Below, piece by piece: positions 18,574 to 30,282 of a DNA stretch of 64,000 nt. Source of the stretch: Candidatus Latescibacterota bacterium (GTDB taxonomy: Bacteria > Latescibacterota > UBA2968); assembly GCA_022824945.1 (NCBI GenBank), contig JAJDYX010000031.1:1-64000 (forward strand), read 5' to 3'. The translations under genes and the position numbers were made by a program. The notes below the pieces were generated by a model. It was not told where the DNA came from. It searched no databases and worked only from the letters and a program-made list of their open reading frames with translations. Numbering within the stretch: the first letter of the stretch is position 1; each line of letters starts with the position of its first letter.

Positions 18574-19832
18574 TGATTACGCTGATTGAAGCCCTGAACT
18601 ATCGCTGTTTACGGTATGTGCAGAGACCTTTGAAACCGTTTCATGTCCTGGTTGGCCCGAATGCGTCGGGTAAGACCACCTTTTTGGATGTCCTCGGTTT
18701 TCTGAGTGATCTCGTATCTGAAGGATTGGAAGTATCTCTGTCGGAGCGCACTTCCAACCCCCAAGAACTCCTCTTTCGACGGAAAGGCGACAGGTTAGAA
18801 TTGGCGATTGAGGCACGGATTCCCGATATGCTACGGAAATTGACGGCAAAACCAGATTTGGATACGGTAAGGTACGAGGTAGCTATCGGTTTTGATGAAA
18901 CACAGTACCAGTTCGAGCTCAAGTCAGAGACGCTGTTATTAAAAAATGCCGAGGTCTTGAAACCAGCAAAACGATCATTATTCCCCATATCGCCCGAGAT
19001 ACCAGATTCATTGCTAAGCAAGACTCGCCAGCGAGACAACAAGATCGTAATCAACAAGGTGCGAGGTGGGAATGACAATTTCTATAGCGAGACTTACAAT
19101 CGTTCGGGCAAGGGTTGGGCACCCTCGATCAAACTGGGGCCGCAAAAATCGGCCCTTGGACACCTTTTGATAGACGAAAACTCTTTTCCTGTGGCTATAT
19201 GGTTTCAAAAATACCTGACCAGCGGAGTACAAAAATTCATACTCAATAGCCTTGCTATCAAGCACCCCAGTCCTCCAAACCGGGCTGCGGGTTTTTTGCC
19301 AGACGGATCAAATCTTCCCTGGGTTGTCGCTCGTCTGCGGCAAGAAAATCGAGAACGACATCGCGCATGGATCGCTCATCTGCGAACGGCCCTCCCCGAC
19401 CTGGTGGACATTACAACCTCTATACGTGAAGATGATAGGCATTGTTATATGATCTACGAGTATGAGGAAGGGTTAAAATTACCTTCGTGGTTGGTTTCCG
19501 ATGGCACACTCAGGCTTACGGCACTCACTTTGCCTGCTTATCTACCGGACCTTCAAGGCATCTACCTGATAGAGGAGCCTGAGAATGGAATTCATCCGAG
19601 AGCTGTGGCAACAGCATACGATTCCCTCTCCTCAATGTATGAAGCCCAGGTGCTATTAGCAACCCATTCGCCAGTGGTACTGAGCACAGCTAGCCTGAAT
19701 GATGTACTCTGCTTTGCCAAGAATGACAATGGTTCAACTGACATTGTTCTTGGCACAGAACATCCCTTACTTCAACAGTGGCAAGGCGAGGTTGATCTCG
19801 GCACATTGCTCGCATCGGGGGTTTTGGGATGA
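18573..19832 (+). CDS. AAA family ATPase (RecF/OLD-like, AAA_21 type)
   Basis: A protein of 419 residues. Walker A is GPNASGKT (28-35) after a beta-hairpin typical of RecF/SMC-like ATPases. Near the C-terminus come an LIEEPENGIHPR Walker B / D-loop and ATHSPVVLS (switch His). There is no fused TOPRIM nuclease, unlike OLD proteins. Its stop overlaps the ATG of a partner gene that is broken by a deletion (19829-20184). ATPases of this type paired with a second gene often belong to defence or toxin-like modules, but I cannot assign this one. Base use differs slightly from the tightly packed operon on its left. Confidence 0.8.
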   Translation: MITLIEALNYRCLRYVQRPLKPFHVLVGPNASGKTTFLDVLGFLSDLVSEGLEVSLSERTSNPQELLFRRKGDRLELAIEARIPDMLRKLTAKPDLDTVRYEVAIGFDETQYQFELKSETLLLKNAEVLKPAKRSLFPISPEIPDSLLSKTRQRDNKIVINKVRGGNDNFYSETYNRSGKGWAPSIKLGPQKSALGHLLIDENSFPVAIWFQKYLTSGVQKFILNSLAIKHPSPPNRAAGFLPDGSNLPWVVARLRQENRERHRAWIAHLRTALPDLVDITTSIREDDRHCYMIYEYEEGLKLPSWLVSDGTLRLTALTLPAYLPDLQGIYLIEEPENGIHPRAVATAYDSLSSMYEAQVLLATHSPVVLSTASLNDVLCFAKNDNGSTDIVLGTEHPLLQQWQGEVDLGTLLASGVLG

Positions 19833-20184
19833 ATCGGAAAGACCTCGTTGTTCTCGCTGCTGATAAAAATATCGAATACGCACTGAAGGGACTGTTTACG
19901 AGGCCGCAAGCACTGGATATCCGGCCAATTGAAGCGGATATTTTTATTCATCCACAACATGACCCTGGCTGACCGCGCAAGGCTGGCTGCAGAGAGATGA
20001 TGTCAAGCCTAATAGGCCCAAAGAGGCGTTTCAAGCGGCCTTACGCGAGGCACGCATACAACGCAGTTCGTCCCTATACCAGCAGATTGCACAAAAGGTT
20101 TCCCTGCGCCAATGCACAGATGGATCTTTCCAGGAATTTCAAGACATTCTGCGTACCTGGTTTCCGCGAGATAGCCAGCATTAA
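19829..20184 (+). pseudogene. Broken partner gene of the AAA ATPase (internal deletion and frameshift)
   Basis: From the ATG at 19829 (overlapping the ATPase stop as ATGA) 47 codons read MNRKDLVVLAADKNIEYAL... up to HPQHDPG, then a stop at 19970-19972. From 19981 a different frame (+2) is open with GWLQRDDVKPNRPKEAF and then SSSLYQQIAQKVSLRQC, ending LRTWFP...QH at TAA 20182-20184. From memory, both ends look like the two ends of one roughly 200-residue partner family seen next to such ATPases; the middle is missing. The ATPase has therefore probably lost its partner. Confidence 0.75.
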
Positions 20185-20247
20185 GAACTGGTAGCTCAGG
20201 TGGTGGATAATATAAAGACCAACACAGCGAAAAAAGAGATGTATTGA

Positions 20248-22320
<2,073 letters not shown>

Positions 22321-22421
22321 TCTCTAAGCGATATACCACGGTAAACTCATATCCTCAATAAAAACACAGAATTTAATCCGCGTAATCCCCCAATCCGTTA
22401 AATCCGCGATCGGCTTTTTGC

Positions 22422-22450
22422 TTGACACATCCATCCCATTTTGTTACTCT
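22422..22450 (+). promoter_or_regulatory. Likely promoter of tRNA-Ala
   Basis: A perfect TTGACA at 22422-22427 lies 17 bases before TACTCT (22445-22450). Transcription would begin about 10 bases before the tRNA. Confidence 0.5.
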
Positions 22451-22467
22451 TGACTGCGTATAGATGT

Positions 22468-22540
22468 GGGGCCGTAGCTCAACTGGGAGAGCGTTTGACT
22501 GGCAGTCAAAAGGTCGGCGGTTCGATCCCGCTCGGCTCCA
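22468..22540 (+). tRNA. tRNA-Ala, anticodon GGC
   Basis: A 73-base cloverleaf. The acceptor ggggccg pairs with cggctcc (one G-U), the D-stem is gctc/gagc, the anticodon stem is ttgac-type around loop ctggcag giving anticodon GGC (codon GCC), and the T-arm ggcgg-ttcgatc-ccgct is canonical. The discriminator is A, and CCA is not encoded. Confidence 0.97.
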
Positions 22541-22550
22541 CTTTTTTTTA

Positions 22551-22586
22551 GGCACTTACAATTTTGTAAGTGTCTTATTTTTACTG
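22551..22586 (+). terminator. Intrinsic terminator after tRNA-Ala
   Basis: The arms ggcacttaca (22551-22560) and tgtaagtgtc (22565-22574) form a 10-bp stem with a 4-base loop, followed by a T-rich run (ttattttt). Confidence 0.75.
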
Positions 22587-22594
22587 TGTCCATT

Positions 22595-24625
22595 ATGAAA
22601 CTACGCACAGCACTCACACAATATTCATTCGACACACTCTGTCAACTCGCCCGCGACGTGGGTATTGATCCCAGTGGTAGCAACAAAACCATCCTCGCCG
22701 ACGCGCTCTGTCGCATACTCCCCGACCCCGACCACGTAGCCAAGCGCCTCAATTCCCTATCACCTGAACAGCGCGCGATGGTACAGACCCTTGCCGCCGA
22801 GGGAGGCGAGCTTTTAGAAACCGAAGCCGTTGAAAAATTTGCCAACGGATTTCTTCCCCGTCTCCAGGCACAACTCAGTAACCTGACCGGTCTCGTATTT
22901 CGAGACGCACATACACTGGGTGATTCAGACGTTCTAATCGGCATACCCGAATCGCTGCTCAAATCCATTCCCATTCCCGACGCAGATCAGGGCCGATTGC
23001 TCGTCATCTTGAAACCCGTATCTGTGGGTTTGCTCCGAACTTTTGCAGATCAGATTGGCCTGCGCCTTTCAGACACGCGCAAACCCATCGTATCCAACGC
23101 CATAAGAGATGCCCTGCTCGATATTAAAACACTGCACGCCTACCTCAACACACTCAGCGAAGATCGCCGCGCCATTCTCGACTTGTTCCTCCCTGCCAAC
23201 GCACTCACACGCAGCGAAATCGCCGACAAATTGGGGGAACCCGCAGTCCGTGAATTGGAAGACATGCTCTGGAAAATGCCGATCTTTTACGCTCCAAACC
23301 GCGATCTTCACGCCCCCAATGCTGCGATATATCTCGCTTCAGACCTGTGCTCAGCCCTATCCAAAATCGCCCAATCTCAAGGAGGACAACTCGAAAGTAG
23401 CCTCGACGCCCTCCTCGAAACCTCCACCACCACTCCCGCTGCGATACGTGAAAATACCGCCTTTCTCATTCGGGACCTGACCACATTGCTCGGCATTGTT
23501 ACACAACGCTTGCCCCGCAGACTCAAACACGGTGGCATATCCAAAACCGATTTGCGCGACGCGAACAAATACTGCCATATTCAGAACGATCCAGGCTATG
23601 TTGAATTTCTCATGCTCTTTGCCGAAACAATGAAACTTGTAACCCCTCAAGGCACAGTCTGGCATACCGCCTCGGATGCCGGCACCCGGATAGGACACAT
23701 CATCGACATACGCAAGGCGTGCTTTAAATTCTGGTTTCACAGCAAACGGTGGAATGAGTGGTCTTCCGACCGCACCAAAGCCACCAGTGCCCGAATGCAA
23801 GTACTCAAGAATATTCGCAGTGAAATCGTGCGGAGCCTTCGGCATTGCGCCACCGATACATGGATGACATATCCATCGTATTATCAATTCCTGACGCGCC
23901 TTTCAGAGCCTTTTCGGCATTTTGCCAAAGATCCAGCCCATACCGGGACCACCGCCGATGAATTGCTGCGTCGCGTCATCACTGGCGCGCTCACCTGGAT
24001 GGGCATTGTTCGCGTAGGCAACTTTCCCGATTTCTCCGCGCCATTGCAGCACAGCAAACAGGCGGTCTTTCAAATCACCCCAGCGGGCTATGCCTTATTG
24101 CACGACACGCAGGATGACGCATTGAGCGAACAAATACCCCTGCAAAATTCAGATGCAAAATTTGTTGTACAGCCCAATTTTGAAGTTCTATCCCCGCCGG
24201 ACCTTCCCAGCAGGCACTATCTCAGACTATGCGTCATCGGCGACCTCAAAACACAGGATGTAATGGCGTGTTTCCACCTCTCGCGCGACTCGCTTCGCCG
24301 CGCATTCGCACGCGGTTTGTCGGGAGACGAGATACGCGCATTTTTGACACAGCACAGCACGAGCGGCCTACCCGACATGGTCGATACTTTGATTGCCGAA
24401 TGTGACGAAAAATACGGCGAGATCGAAATCATTCCCGCCATCGGGCGTGTCAAAACCACTACATGTGAATTGCTCGACGAACTCTACGCCCAACCCCGCA
24501 TCGCCCAGGCATTGGACGACCGCATTTCTCCAACCACTGCAACCCTCCACAATGAGGCAAATCCCGAATCACTAATTCACATACTCCAACAACAAGGCTA
24601 CTTACCGCACCTCTCGCGAGAGTGA
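22595..24625 (+). CDS. Helicase-associated (XPB/Ssl2-like) domain protein, no motor
   Basis: A protein of 676 residues from the ATG at 22595 (a GTG nine bases earlier is possible). No Walker motifs are present. The middle and C-terminal parts hold the sequence FVVQPNFEVLSPPDLP, typical of the helicase-associated domain often annotated XPB/Ssl2-like N-terminal (PF13625 family), followed by a winged-helix-like region (FHLSRDSLRRAFARGLSGDEIRAFL) and an XPB-type tail (IGRVKTTTCELLDEL...). It may bind DNA or act as an accessory to a helicase such as the one at 15931. Its stop codon abuts the stop of the convergent gene on the - strand. Confidence 0.75.
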   Translation: MKLRTALTQYSFDTLCQLARDVGIDPSGSNKTILADALCRILPDPDHVAKRLNSLSPEQRAMVQTLAAEGGELLETEAVEKFANGFLPRLQAQLSNLTGLVFRDAHTLGDSDVLIGIPESLLKSIPIPDADQGRLLVILKPVSVGLLRTFADQIGLRLSDTRKPIVSNAIRDALLDIKTLHAYLNTLSEDRRAILDLFLPANALTRSEIADKLGEPAVRELEDMLWKMPIFYAPNRDLHAPNAAIYLASDLCSALSKIAQSQGGQLESSLDALLETSTTTPAAIRENTAFLIRDLTTLLGIVTQRLPRRLKHGGISKTDLRDANKYCHIQNDPGYVEFLMLFAETMKLVTPQGTVWHTASDAGTRIGHIIDIRKACFKFWFHSKRWNEWSSDRTKATSARMQVLKNIRSEIVRSLRHCATDTWMTYPSYYQFLTRLSEPFRHFAKDPAHTGTTADELLRRVITGALTWMGIVRVGNFPDFSAPLQHSKQAVFQITPAGYALLHDTQDDALSEQIPLQNSDAKFVVQPNFEVLSPPDLPSRHYLRLCVIGDLKTQDVMACFHLSRDSLRRAFARGLSGDEIRAFLTQHSTSGLPDMVDTLIAECDEKYGEIEIIPAIGRVKTTTCELLDELYAQPRIAQALDDRISPTTATLHNEANPESLIHILQQQGYLPHLSRE

Positions 24626-26608
24626 CTAATACCCGTGGATATAATGCCCACCTTCTGGAAACCAGATCAAATCAATTAAAAAAGAACATCCCACAGCGAA
24701 CACATACCCCACAATCAACCCATAACAACACGGCTTAATCCTTCGATAAAGTGAAATACCACCAAAACTGAGAACCAGCAATTTGCCCAACCACACCAGA
24801 AAAATATCCAACACGTAGAGCCGAACATAACCGCTCGACATCAGCATCACACCCAGCGGATGAAACGGCCACCAGGCAAATCGGCTCTGCATCACCTGAA
24901 TAACACCCGCAATTACACCGCCCAGAATCCACACACCAATTTTTCCCGGATCGGTTACAGTGGGGTTGGTCTCCGCAACCGCCTTGGCAATACCTTCGTA
25001 CATCCCCACTGGCGCGCCCACCAGAGACCATGTCCGGAAATTACTCCCCCCCGATTCATAGCAGATGGAAACCGTGTAGAGAATTGCCGCCAGCATCCCC
25101 AGCATCAGGCTCCCAATCACCACCCATCCCACCCGCTTTGCCGGCCTCACCAGGCGTTCCACATGGGGCAATGCTGCCGGCAAACGCCAACCTGCCAGCA
25201 AACGCCAATTCACCAACCGAAGCCCCACCAGCGTAGATTCCTGCATCTGGCTAGCTCCCACTGTCATATCCAGAATCGAAGTACCGAAACTCGGAAACAG
25301 ATACGCAAACCCACTCGCCGCCAAAAACTTCATCACCACCAGAATACTCGCCCAGAAAAGCAACAGCCAGACCACGGCAATCCCAGCGCTATAACCCACG
25401 CTGTACAGCCAGAAAACCATATAAATACCGCCGCCCAGAATCCCAAACACGGCTAATCGGGGAGACAAAATCGCGGTTTCCGCCTCTTCGCTTATGGACG
25501 GGCGTAACACTTGCCGAAAAACCTTTCGCAGATGACCACGAGCAACCCAAATTGCCCAGATCGCCAGCCCCATGCTCACGCCATGGGTGAACAGGCCCAA
25601 AATCGCAGTGGGTTTAGCCTCTTGCCCGGCCAAACCCACGGAAAATCCAACCCTGGACATCCCGTAAAGTCCCACCTGCCCGACCAGCCACAAAGACCAG
25701 ATGCTAAACAGGATATTCAGATCGCACAAAAAAGTGAACCCCAGCACAGGGGGCAAAATCCGATAAGAGAACGGCGACAAATAACGCGACAATGCAGCAC
25801 CCCTGGGACCTCTTGGACCATAATAAGGGTCAAAAATTGCCAGCCTGGGAAACCCCGGGGTCCAGTACTCAATCAGATTCCACAACAAGGGAAGAGCAGC
25901 TACGGCAAATCCCACCCAGAAGAGCCAGTTCCGCATAAACGGCGGCCAGCCGCGCTTGCCGTCAAATCCTTCCGTCAAATCGAGAGGAACCTGTGCCAGT
26001 GGATACGTCAGCCGTTCATGTCGAACCCACTGCTTCTGGAACACCGCCGTCAAACCCAGCCCAATAGCCGTCATCGCCAACCCGGCGGACATCGCCCAAA
26101 AAATGGGCGCTATCCACGCCCCCCACGGCACTGTCGCCCCCTCCTCCAGCCCCAAGAAAAATCCCTCTGTCACCCCGGGAAAATTCGAAGGAAACATCCA
26201 CCAGGGCAAATAGTCAAAAATCAACTCCTGCCACCGGTTCTCGGGCGACGCATAATATCTCGGCGCCGCCATCGCCCCCACCCACTGCGTAATCCAATTA
26301 TATCCCGCGAACGATCCGCCTACCCAGAGCATACTCAACGCCAGCCTCAACTCTGCAGAAGTCATGGACAAGCGAGGCGAGAACCGCTTCAAAAAAGCAT
26401 TCACCAGAAGCCATGCCACAAAGGGCAACAACACCGCCAGAGGCAGATTCGCCATCGCCATATGCGCGGAACGAGATTTGAACTCCAAAAACGTTGCGGC
26501 AATACAGGCAAAAACCAATGTGGCCGAGAAAAGCACCACGACGGTCCAGCGCAAGCTATCCTCGGCCAACACAGATGACGGGAAGAGTTTCCTTTTGATT
26601 TCAGCCAT
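24626..26608 (-). CDS. Multi-pass membrane protein (DUF6784/DUF6785-like)
   Basis: A protein of 660 residues with about a dozen transmembrane helices and Trp-rich loops (WITQWVGAMAAPRYY, FDYLPWWMFPSNFPG). A conserved-looking segment, RHERLTYPLAQVPLDL, resembles the DUF6785 family, large membrane proteins found in Planctomycetota, Poribacteria and Latescibacterota, distantly OPT-transporter-like. The substrate is unknown. It starts 8 bases downstream of the aldo/keto reductase stop, so the two form an operon. Confidence 0.65.
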   Translation of the reverse strand: MAEIKRKLFPSSVLAEDSLRWTVVVLFSATLVFACIAATFLEFKSRSAHMAMANLPLAVLLPFVAWLLVNAFLKRFSPRLSMTSAELRLALSMLWVGGSFAGYNWITQWVGAMAAPRYYASPENRWQELIFDYLPWWMFPSNFPGVTEGFFLGLEEGATVPWGAWIAPIFWAMSAGLAMTAIGLGLTAVFQKQWVRHERLTYPLAQVPLDLTEGFDGKRGWPPFMRNWLFWVGFAVAALPLLWNLIEYWTPGFPRLAIFDPYYGPRGPRGAALSRYLSPFSYRILPPVLGFTFLCDLNILFSIWSLWLVGQVGLYGMSRVGFSVGLAGQEAKPTAILGLFTHGVSMGLAIWAIWVARGHLRKVFRQVLRPSISEEAETAILSPRLAVFGILGGGIYMVFWLYSVGYSAGIAVVWLLLFWASILVVMKFLAASGFAYLFPSFGTSILDMTVGASQMQESTLVGLRLVNWRLLAGWRLPAALPHVERLVRPAKRVGWVVIGSLMLGMLAAILYTVSICYESGGSNFRTWSLVGAPVGMYEGIAKAVAETNPTVTDPGKIGVWILGGVIAGVIQVMQSRFAWWPFHPLGVMLMSSGYVRLYVLDIFLVWLGKLLVLSFGGISLYRRIKPCCYGLIVGYVFAVGCSFLIDLIWFPEGGHYIHGY

Positions 26609-26616
26609 TTTTTATC

Positions 26617-27519
26617 CTACTCCACTGCACCGTAATGCGGTCCCCATTCCGCCGCAATCTCTCGACCAAGCGCCTCAAGAGCAATACCATCCGCGGCATT
26701 CAGCGGTGTAAATCTCCGCGCCCATTCCAGATTCTGCACAAGCTCGGCCTCTGAAAACATACCGATCACGGCTGTACAAACACCGGGCAATCCCAGCGCG
26801 TAACGCAGTGCCAACTCGTGATCGTGCGATCCATGCGCGGCCAGAGCCGAGGTCCTGGGTGTTTGATACGTCATCCCCTGCGCCCCGCCGTAAACCTTCA
26901 TGGCCGCCACGCCCACATTCCGCTCATAAGCCAGAGGCAACACCTCATTCTCAAAATTGTAAGTATAGCGATCCGCGAGATTTATGGCGAGCATCACCAC
27001 ATCTATATCCGCCTCCCGCAACACGCGAGCAGTCCTCCAGGGCGCATTGTGCGCGGTAACCCCTACAAATCGCGTCCAACCCCGCCGCTGGGCTTCCCGC
27101 AACCCTGCCAGCGCACCATCGGGAGCCAACACCCGATCGACATCTCTATGGCCCATCGAATGCACGTAAACCAGATCCACGTGATCCGTCTGCAAATCTT
27201 TCAGCCCATTCTCCAATACCTTCAGTGCTTGTTCCGCTTCATCCGCTGCTGTCTTGGTCACTAAAAACACCTCATCTCGCCGCTCTGCCATCACCTGCCC
27301 CAGTTGAACATGCGCCCGACCATATCCGGGCGCCGTATCGATATACGTCACCCCCAGATCAATCACCTTATGGCAAAGCGCAATAGCGTCCTCATCTGAA
27401 AGCCCCATCCCGCCGGGAGCAGACCCATACCCCAGAATGGGCACCCGCTCTCCGGTCTTACCCAGAACTCTATAGGGAACCGTACTCGTCGTGACCTCTC
27501 GTAAAGTATCCTGCGCCAT
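26617..27519 (-). CDS. Aldo/keto reductase
   Basis: A protein of 300 residues. The start at 27519 is set by AGGAGGG five bases upstream on the - strand; further upstream in-frame ATGs lie inside the promoter region. The TIM-barrel catalytic residues are visible: Asp in DTAPGYGRA with the catalytic Tyr, Lys in LVTKTAADE and His in VYVHSMGHRD. It is an NADPH-dependent carbonyl or sugar reductase of the AKR superfamily, close to the sulfated-sugar catabolic AKRs seen beside such sulfatases. Transcribed with the membrane-protein gene at 24626 and divergent from the sulfatase at 27693. Confidence 0.88.
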   Translation of the reverse strand: MAQDTLREVTTSTVPYRVLGKTGERVPILGYGSAPGGMGLSDEDAIALCHKVIDLGVTYIDTAPGYGRAHVQLGQVMAERRDEVFLVTKTAADEAEQALKVLENGLKDLQTDHVDLVYVHSMGHRDVDRVLAPDGALAGLREAQRRGWTRFVGVTAHNAPWRTARVLREADIDVVMLAINLADRYTYNFENEVLPLAYERNVGVAAMKVYGGAQGMTYQTPRTSALAAHGSHDHELALRYALGLPGVCTAVIGMFSEAELVQNLEWARRFTPLNAADGIALEALGREIAAEWGPHYGAVE

Positions 27520-27552
27520 GATACCCTCCTTGTTTGGCCTAACCACCTGCCC

Positions 27553-27594
27553 GTAATATGGCATCACAGAACTTGTCTTGTCAACCTTTGATCT
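27553..27594 (-). promoter_or_regulatory. Promoter element, copy 1 (aldo/keto reductase)
   Basis: On the - strand TTGACA (27584-27579) and CATATT (27560-27555) are 18 bases apart. The whole 42-base segment matches the segment at 34396-34437 at 36 of 42 positions, including the invariant block gtaatatggcatcacag. Confidence 0.6.
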
Positions 27595-27604
27595 ATTGTG
27601 TGGC

Positions 27605-27632
27605 TTGATTTTTATCTCCAGGCCCCTATATT
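27605..27632 (+). promoter_or_regulatory. Candidate promoter of the sulfatase
   Basis: TTGATT (27605-27610) and TATATT (27627-27632), 16 bases apart, sit 60 bases before the sulfatase start and back to back with the divergent promoter copy 1. Confidence 0.4.
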
Positions 27633-27692
27633 GCCCCACGCAAGCTCTACATAAACGTCCAACGCCTAATTTTTAATTCGCATGGAGGAACT

Positions 27693-29075
27693 GTGAACAA
27701 AATGAACGTGCTATTCATCGCCGTAGATGATCTTCGTCCGCAACTCGGTTGTTATGGTCAAGATTTCGTCCAGTCGCCGAACATCGATCAATTGGCCGCA
27801 GAGGGCGTCCTCTTCGAGCGGGCTTACTGCCAGCAAGCCGTATGCGCGCCTTCTCGGGCGAGCGTTTTGAGCGGCTGCCGCCCGGATACGACGACAATTT
27901 ACGATCTACAGACCCCTTTGCGGTCCGTCATGCCCGATGTCCTCTCGCTGCCACAGCACTTCAAACAGCACGGCTACGAGACGCGATCTATCGGGAAAAT
28001 CTATCACCATCGAAGCGATGATCTACAAGGATGGTCCAGTGAACCACACGTCTCAACGGGCGATTGGAAGGGACGGGGCTACTTGACAGATGAAGCAATG
28101 GAAGTGATTGAGCGCACAGATGCCCTATTGACCGCCGAAGGCTCCACGCGACGGGGTCTGGGACCGGCTTTTGAAGCCGCGGACGTGCCCGACGACGCCT
28201 ATCACGACGGCAAGGACGCCGACCACGCGATCAAAACCCTCAACGAATTGCGCGATCAGCCCTTCTTCCTCGCCGTGGGCTTTCACAAACCCCATCTGCC
28301 CTTCAACGCCCCAAAGAGCCACTGGGACCGTTACGATCGGGAAGCATTGCCACTCGCCCTGAATACCAGCGCACCAGAAAATGTCACCGAGTATTCTCTG
28401 ACCGAATTCGGAGAACTTCGAGGCTACTTCGGAATGCCCAAGGAGGGACCAATACCAGAGGATCTCGCGCGCATATTGGTCCACGGCTACTGTGCGTGTG
28501 TCTCGTATATGGACGCGCAGGTCGGGCGCGTGCTCGACGAAATCGAACGACTCGGCCTCAAAGAGAACACCGTTGTAATCCTGTGGGGTGATCACGGCTG
28601 GAAACTCGGCGAACACGGCAGTTGGTGCAAGCACACGAACTTCGACATCGATACCCACGCCCCAATGATCGTCCGCTCGCCAGAACGCGGCAAGCAGGGC
28701 GCAAAGGCATCTGGTCTTACGGAGTTCGTCGATATGTACCCATCGCTGTGCGACCTGTGCGATCTACCGCTGCCCGATCATCTCGAAGGCCAGAGCTTCG
28801 TCCCCTTGATGGAGGATCCCGACAGGACCTGGAAACAGGCGGCCTTCAGCCAGTATCCCCGCACGGGCGTGATGGGCTACACCATCAAGACAGACGACTT
28901 CCGCTACACAGAGTGGCAATCGAGAGATACAGGAGAAGTAAAGGCACGAGAGCTTTACGACCATCGGGAAGATGCCGCAGAAAACGTCAATGCCGCGAAG
29001 GACATTCGCTACGCCGAAACAGTGAGCGAACTCGAGAAAGTAGTAAAAAAAGGTTGGGAAGCCGCGAGAGCATGA
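27693..29075 (+). CDS. Formylglycine sulfatase, iduronate-2-sulfatase-like
   Basis: A protein of 460 residues if it starts at GTG 27693 (GGAGG four bases before); ATG 27702 is the alternative. The N-terminal FIAVDDLRPQLG holds the metal Asp pair, and CAPSRASVLSG (Cys51) is the formylglycine motif CxPSR. GFHKPHLPF and ILWGDHGWKLGEHG are further active-site motifs. Closest in plan to iduronate-2-sulfatase (S1 family). No signal peptide is evident, so it may act in the cytoplasm. The last 45 codons occur again, diverged, at 39126-39263. Confidence 0.92.
   Translation: MNKMNVLFIAVDDLRPQLGCYGQDFVQSPNIDQLAAEGVLFERAYCQQAVCAPSRASVLSGCRPDTTTIYDLQTPLRSVMPDVLSLPQHFKQHGYETRSIGKIYHHRSDDLQGWSSEPHVSTGDWKGRGYLTDEAMEVIERTDALLTAEGSTRRGLGPAFEAADVPDDAYHDGKDADHAIKTLNELRDQPFFLAVGFHKPHLPFNAPKSHWDRYDREALPLALNTSAPENVTEYSLTEFGELRGYFGMPKEGPIPEDLARILVHGYCACVSYMDAQVGRVLDEIERLGLKENTVVILWGDHGWKLGEHGSWCKHTNFDIDTHAPMIVRSPERGKQGAKASGLTEFVDMYPSLCDLCDLPLPDHLEGQSFVPLMEDPDRTWKQAAFSQYPRTGVMGYTIKTDDFRYTEWQSRDTGEVKARELYDHREDAAENVNAAKDIRYAETVSELEKVVKKGWEAARA
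28938..29075 (+). repeat. Direct repeat, left copy (sulfatase 3' end)
   Basis: These 46 codons, including the stop, correspond to the fragment at 39126-39263. The two encode 40 identical residues out of 45 (for example YDHR and DIRYAETVSELEKV). Both run in the same direction, about 10.2 kb apart. Confidence 0.9.
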
Positions 29076-29208
29076 CCCGGATGCGGATCGGGGTCTCCAA
29101 CCAGGACTGGACTGAGCTTTCAGGTCAACGACCTTGAAGCCTCGTGTCCGGGGTGATGGCATTTCGAGGTATTAGTTAGGGGTTGGAAGAATCAAAAACT
29201 GAGGGAAC

Positions 29209-30282
29209 TTAGAGGGAAATCGCCACGGAAATCGCACTGGTATGCTTGCGATAAAAACCGCCGGTTCGGCGGGCGCCGTTGCGGGAAAAACCGTATTGCA
29301 ATGAGAGATCCAGCCGGTTCGTTAGCTGCCGGGACAATTTCAGTACCAAAAGCGTCTGTTCGTATTCATCCACCTCCGAATCCCAACCGGGCAGTGGCAC
29401 CAGCGGATCATCATACCTGCGAAGCTGGAGGTTTGCCAGCATCTGCGCATCGAACTGGAAACCCAGGTGTCGCACCAGAAGCACCTGCATCCGGTGCGCT
29501 TTAAAGCTATATCCGTAGCTGTTGGATGTATTGTGGAGAAATCCATAGACGAGATCAACGAGCACCCCACGATAAAGCTGTATGCCCGCCGAAATCTCGC
29601 GCAAAAGATCCGATTGCGCAAATCTCAATTCATCTATCCTGCCTCCTGCGTCAACCGCCAGAGCAGCGCGATTGTAATCCAACCATCGCCAGGTCCCTGT
29701 CAATCGAGCTCGAAATCGCCGGGATTTCCCGTACTGGACACCCGCACCCACTTCGTTCGAAATCACCTCTGGCAATCGCATATCCCGAGAATCATGTCCT
29801 CCAAAGCGATAATACAGGTCGCTTGTAAACCCCTGTCCAAAAACATATTGGATACGTCCTTCTAAAGCGCCGCGCAAATATCCTTCTTCCCCCGGGACCC
29901 GGTTTACAATCTTTACTTTCAACACGCCGCTGCCTGCCAGCCTCACCCGGCGCCCCACGCGCGAGGACGCGGTTACGTTCAAGTGGTTGGCCAACACTGC
30001 GCCGGATTCTCCGAACATTGATCGCTCCGCAGTCCAGAATCGTTTGGCACCTACCTGGTACCGCAGCCAAACAGAACTCCGGGGACGCTTGCGCAAATCA
30101 CCCGCATACGCAAAGTAAAACCGGCTGATCCAGCCGGACTGCGGATCAACCGGCGCCTCAAACAGATTGTTATCATAGACCATGCCCGCCTCAATGCGGG
30201 TCTCCGCCGACCACCCGACGCCTAAGGCACACAACATCACCGTGAAACCGAGCACAGCCCCGCATGCTCTCTGGCACTTCAA
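29209..30282 (-). CDS. Outer-membrane beta-barrel protein
   Basis: A protein of 357 residues. A signal peptide (about residues 1-26, ending VGWSA) is followed by Asn-rich EAGMVYDNNLFEA, the opening typical of outer-membrane barrels. After it come many amphipathic strands with terminal aromatic residues, ending in AISVAISL. No enzyme motif. It overlaps the coiled-coil gene stop by 4 bases and is the last gene of the kinase/regulator operon. A remnant resembling its 3' end lies at 38564-38694. Confidence 0.7.
   Translation of the reverse strand: MKCQRACGAVLGFTVMLCALGVGWSAETRIEAGMVYDNNLFEAPVDPQSGWISRFYFAYAGDLRKRPRSSVWLRYQVGAKRFWTAERSMFGESGAVLANHLNVTASSRVGRRVRLAGSGVLKVKIVNRVPGEEGYLRGALEGRIQYVFGQGFTSDLYYRFGGHDSRDMRLPEVISNEVGAGVQYGKSRRFRARLTGTWRWLDYNRAALAVDAGGRIDELRFAQSDLLREISAGIQLYRGVLVDLVYGFLHNTSNSYGYSFKAHRMQVLLVRHLGFQFDAQMLANLQLRRYDDPLVPLPGWDSEVDEYEQTLLVLKLSRQLTNRLDLSLQYGFSRNGARRTGGFYRKHTSAISVAISL

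Noticed and set aside
22378..22420. Repeated aatccgcg motifs before tRNA-Ala
   Set aside because: Short and imperfect; likely a dispersed intergenic repeat, with no evidence of function in this window.
25511..26578. 355-codon open frame on the + strand
   Set aside because: Opposite the membrane-protein gene; composition is Arg/Pro/His-rich, typical of antisense reading.
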